NCBI RefSeq assembly: GCF_013201035.1
Contig: NZ_CP053707.1
Location: forward strand, 1,550,001 to 1,614,000
Length of the DNA stretch: 64,000 bases
Reading direction: 5' to 3'
Origin: Arthrobacter sp. NEB 688
GTDB lineage: Bacteria; Actinomycetota; Actinomycetes; Actinomycetales; Dermatophilaceae
The translations under genes and the position numbers were made by a program. The notes beneath the pieces were generated by a model. That model saw only the letters and a list, made by a program, of their open reading frames with translations. It had not been told where the DNA came from and ran no database searches. This document shows, piece after piece, positions 63,838 to 64,000 of the stretch (its first letter is position 1; every line of letters starts with the position of its first letter).

Positions 63838-64000
63838 GGGCGCTCCGGCTGCCGAGCCTGCCCCGCCTGCCCTCCCGCCGGGCGCGGGCCGGTCGGCCTC
63901 CGCGCGACCGCAACACGCTGCGGCTCGGCATCGCGGGCATCGCGGCGATGGTCGTGCTCATGGTGCTCGCGTTCAACGCCTCGAGCCTGCCCTTCATCGG
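63834..64000 (+). CDS. MCE family protein, third of the cluster, 3' end outside window
   Basis: 55 codons visible from the GTG in the GTGA overlap. An Arg/Pro-rich start (RALRLPSLPRLPSRRARAGRPP) precedes a membrane helix LGIAGIAAMVVLMVLAFNAS. The MCE domain itself lies beyond the window. The assignment rests on the helix and the operon position. Confidence 0.8.
   Translation, partial: MRALRLPSLPRLPSRRARAGRPPRDRNTLRLGIAGIAAMVVLMVLAFNASSLPFI

Overview
The window is very GC-rich (roughly 72-75 %), with dense codirectional operons, many GTG starts and 4-base ATGA/GTGA overlaps. It carries the actinobacterial gene order tRNA-Thr, tRNA-Met, rpmG, hadA, hadB ... tRNA-Trp, secE, nusG, rplK, rplA ... 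rplJ, rplL, followed by an Mce/YrbE lipid-import cluster. This points to a chromosomal segment of an actinobacterium. A Micrococcales member of the Intrasporangiaceae type is my guess from gene content, not something I could test. I see no phage, plasmid, insertion sequence or CRISPR array.

Layout. 1-8.3 kb: the 3' part of a subtilase, a MoxR-type ATPase plus VWA pair (like Rv0958/Rv0959 of M. tuberculosis), YajQ, tRNA-Tyr, an AI-2E family permease and a wall-anchored surface protein ending in an LAATG sorting signal. 8.4-13.9 kb: one giant single-chain acyl-CoA carboxylase of 1841 residues. 14-16.8 kb: a DUF222/HNH nuclease behind a LexA (SOS) box, and a YcaQ-type DNA glycosylase. 16.8-26.2 kb: a molybdenum-hydroxylase system (MocA-like nucleotidyltransferase, two DUF202 membrane proteins, MoxR ATPase, VWA/CoxE, XdhC/CoxI, then coxS-coxL-coxM-coxG). 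Its large subunit carries the form II active-site loop AYRGAGR, so CO is probably not its substrate. 26.2-28.6 kb: a CoA-disulfide-reductase/rhodanese flavoprotein behind a CsoR/CstR-like palindrome, with a dinucleotide-binding reductase. 28.7-34.1 kb: a small secreted cysteine-rich protein, a response regulator with a histidine kinase fused to a DUF4173 membrane domain, and a secreted M28 peptidase. 34.2-38 kb: aroQ and the fused isobutyryl-CoA mutase icmF behind an operator-like palindrome. 38-46 kb: GNAT, a fused tandem ABC exporter, a secreted GH76 mannanase, endonuclease IV, an SDR and a BtuF-like protein. 46-53.4 kb: two tRNAs, rpmG, hadAB-murB, an Xre regulator, adenosine deaminase, DUF5709, an Rv3722c-type aspartate aminotransferase and a secreted EEP nuclease. 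53.5-58.7 kb: tRNA-Trp, secE-nusG, rplK-rplA, a lipoprotein, an L10 leader and rplJ-rplL. 58.9-64 kb: mceG-like ATPase, two YrbE permeases and three Mce proteins, the last cut by the window end.

Together these genes are mostly housekeeping (translation, cell wall, DNA repair) interleaved with acyl-CoA, fatty-acid and lipid-uptake metabolism (carboxylase, IcmF, HadAB, SDR, Mce). There are three notable regulatory or architectural oddities: the kinase-DUF4173 fusion, the eukaryote-like carboxylase, and a pair of 74-base intergenic elements at 1177 and 49374 with near-identical ends but different stems.
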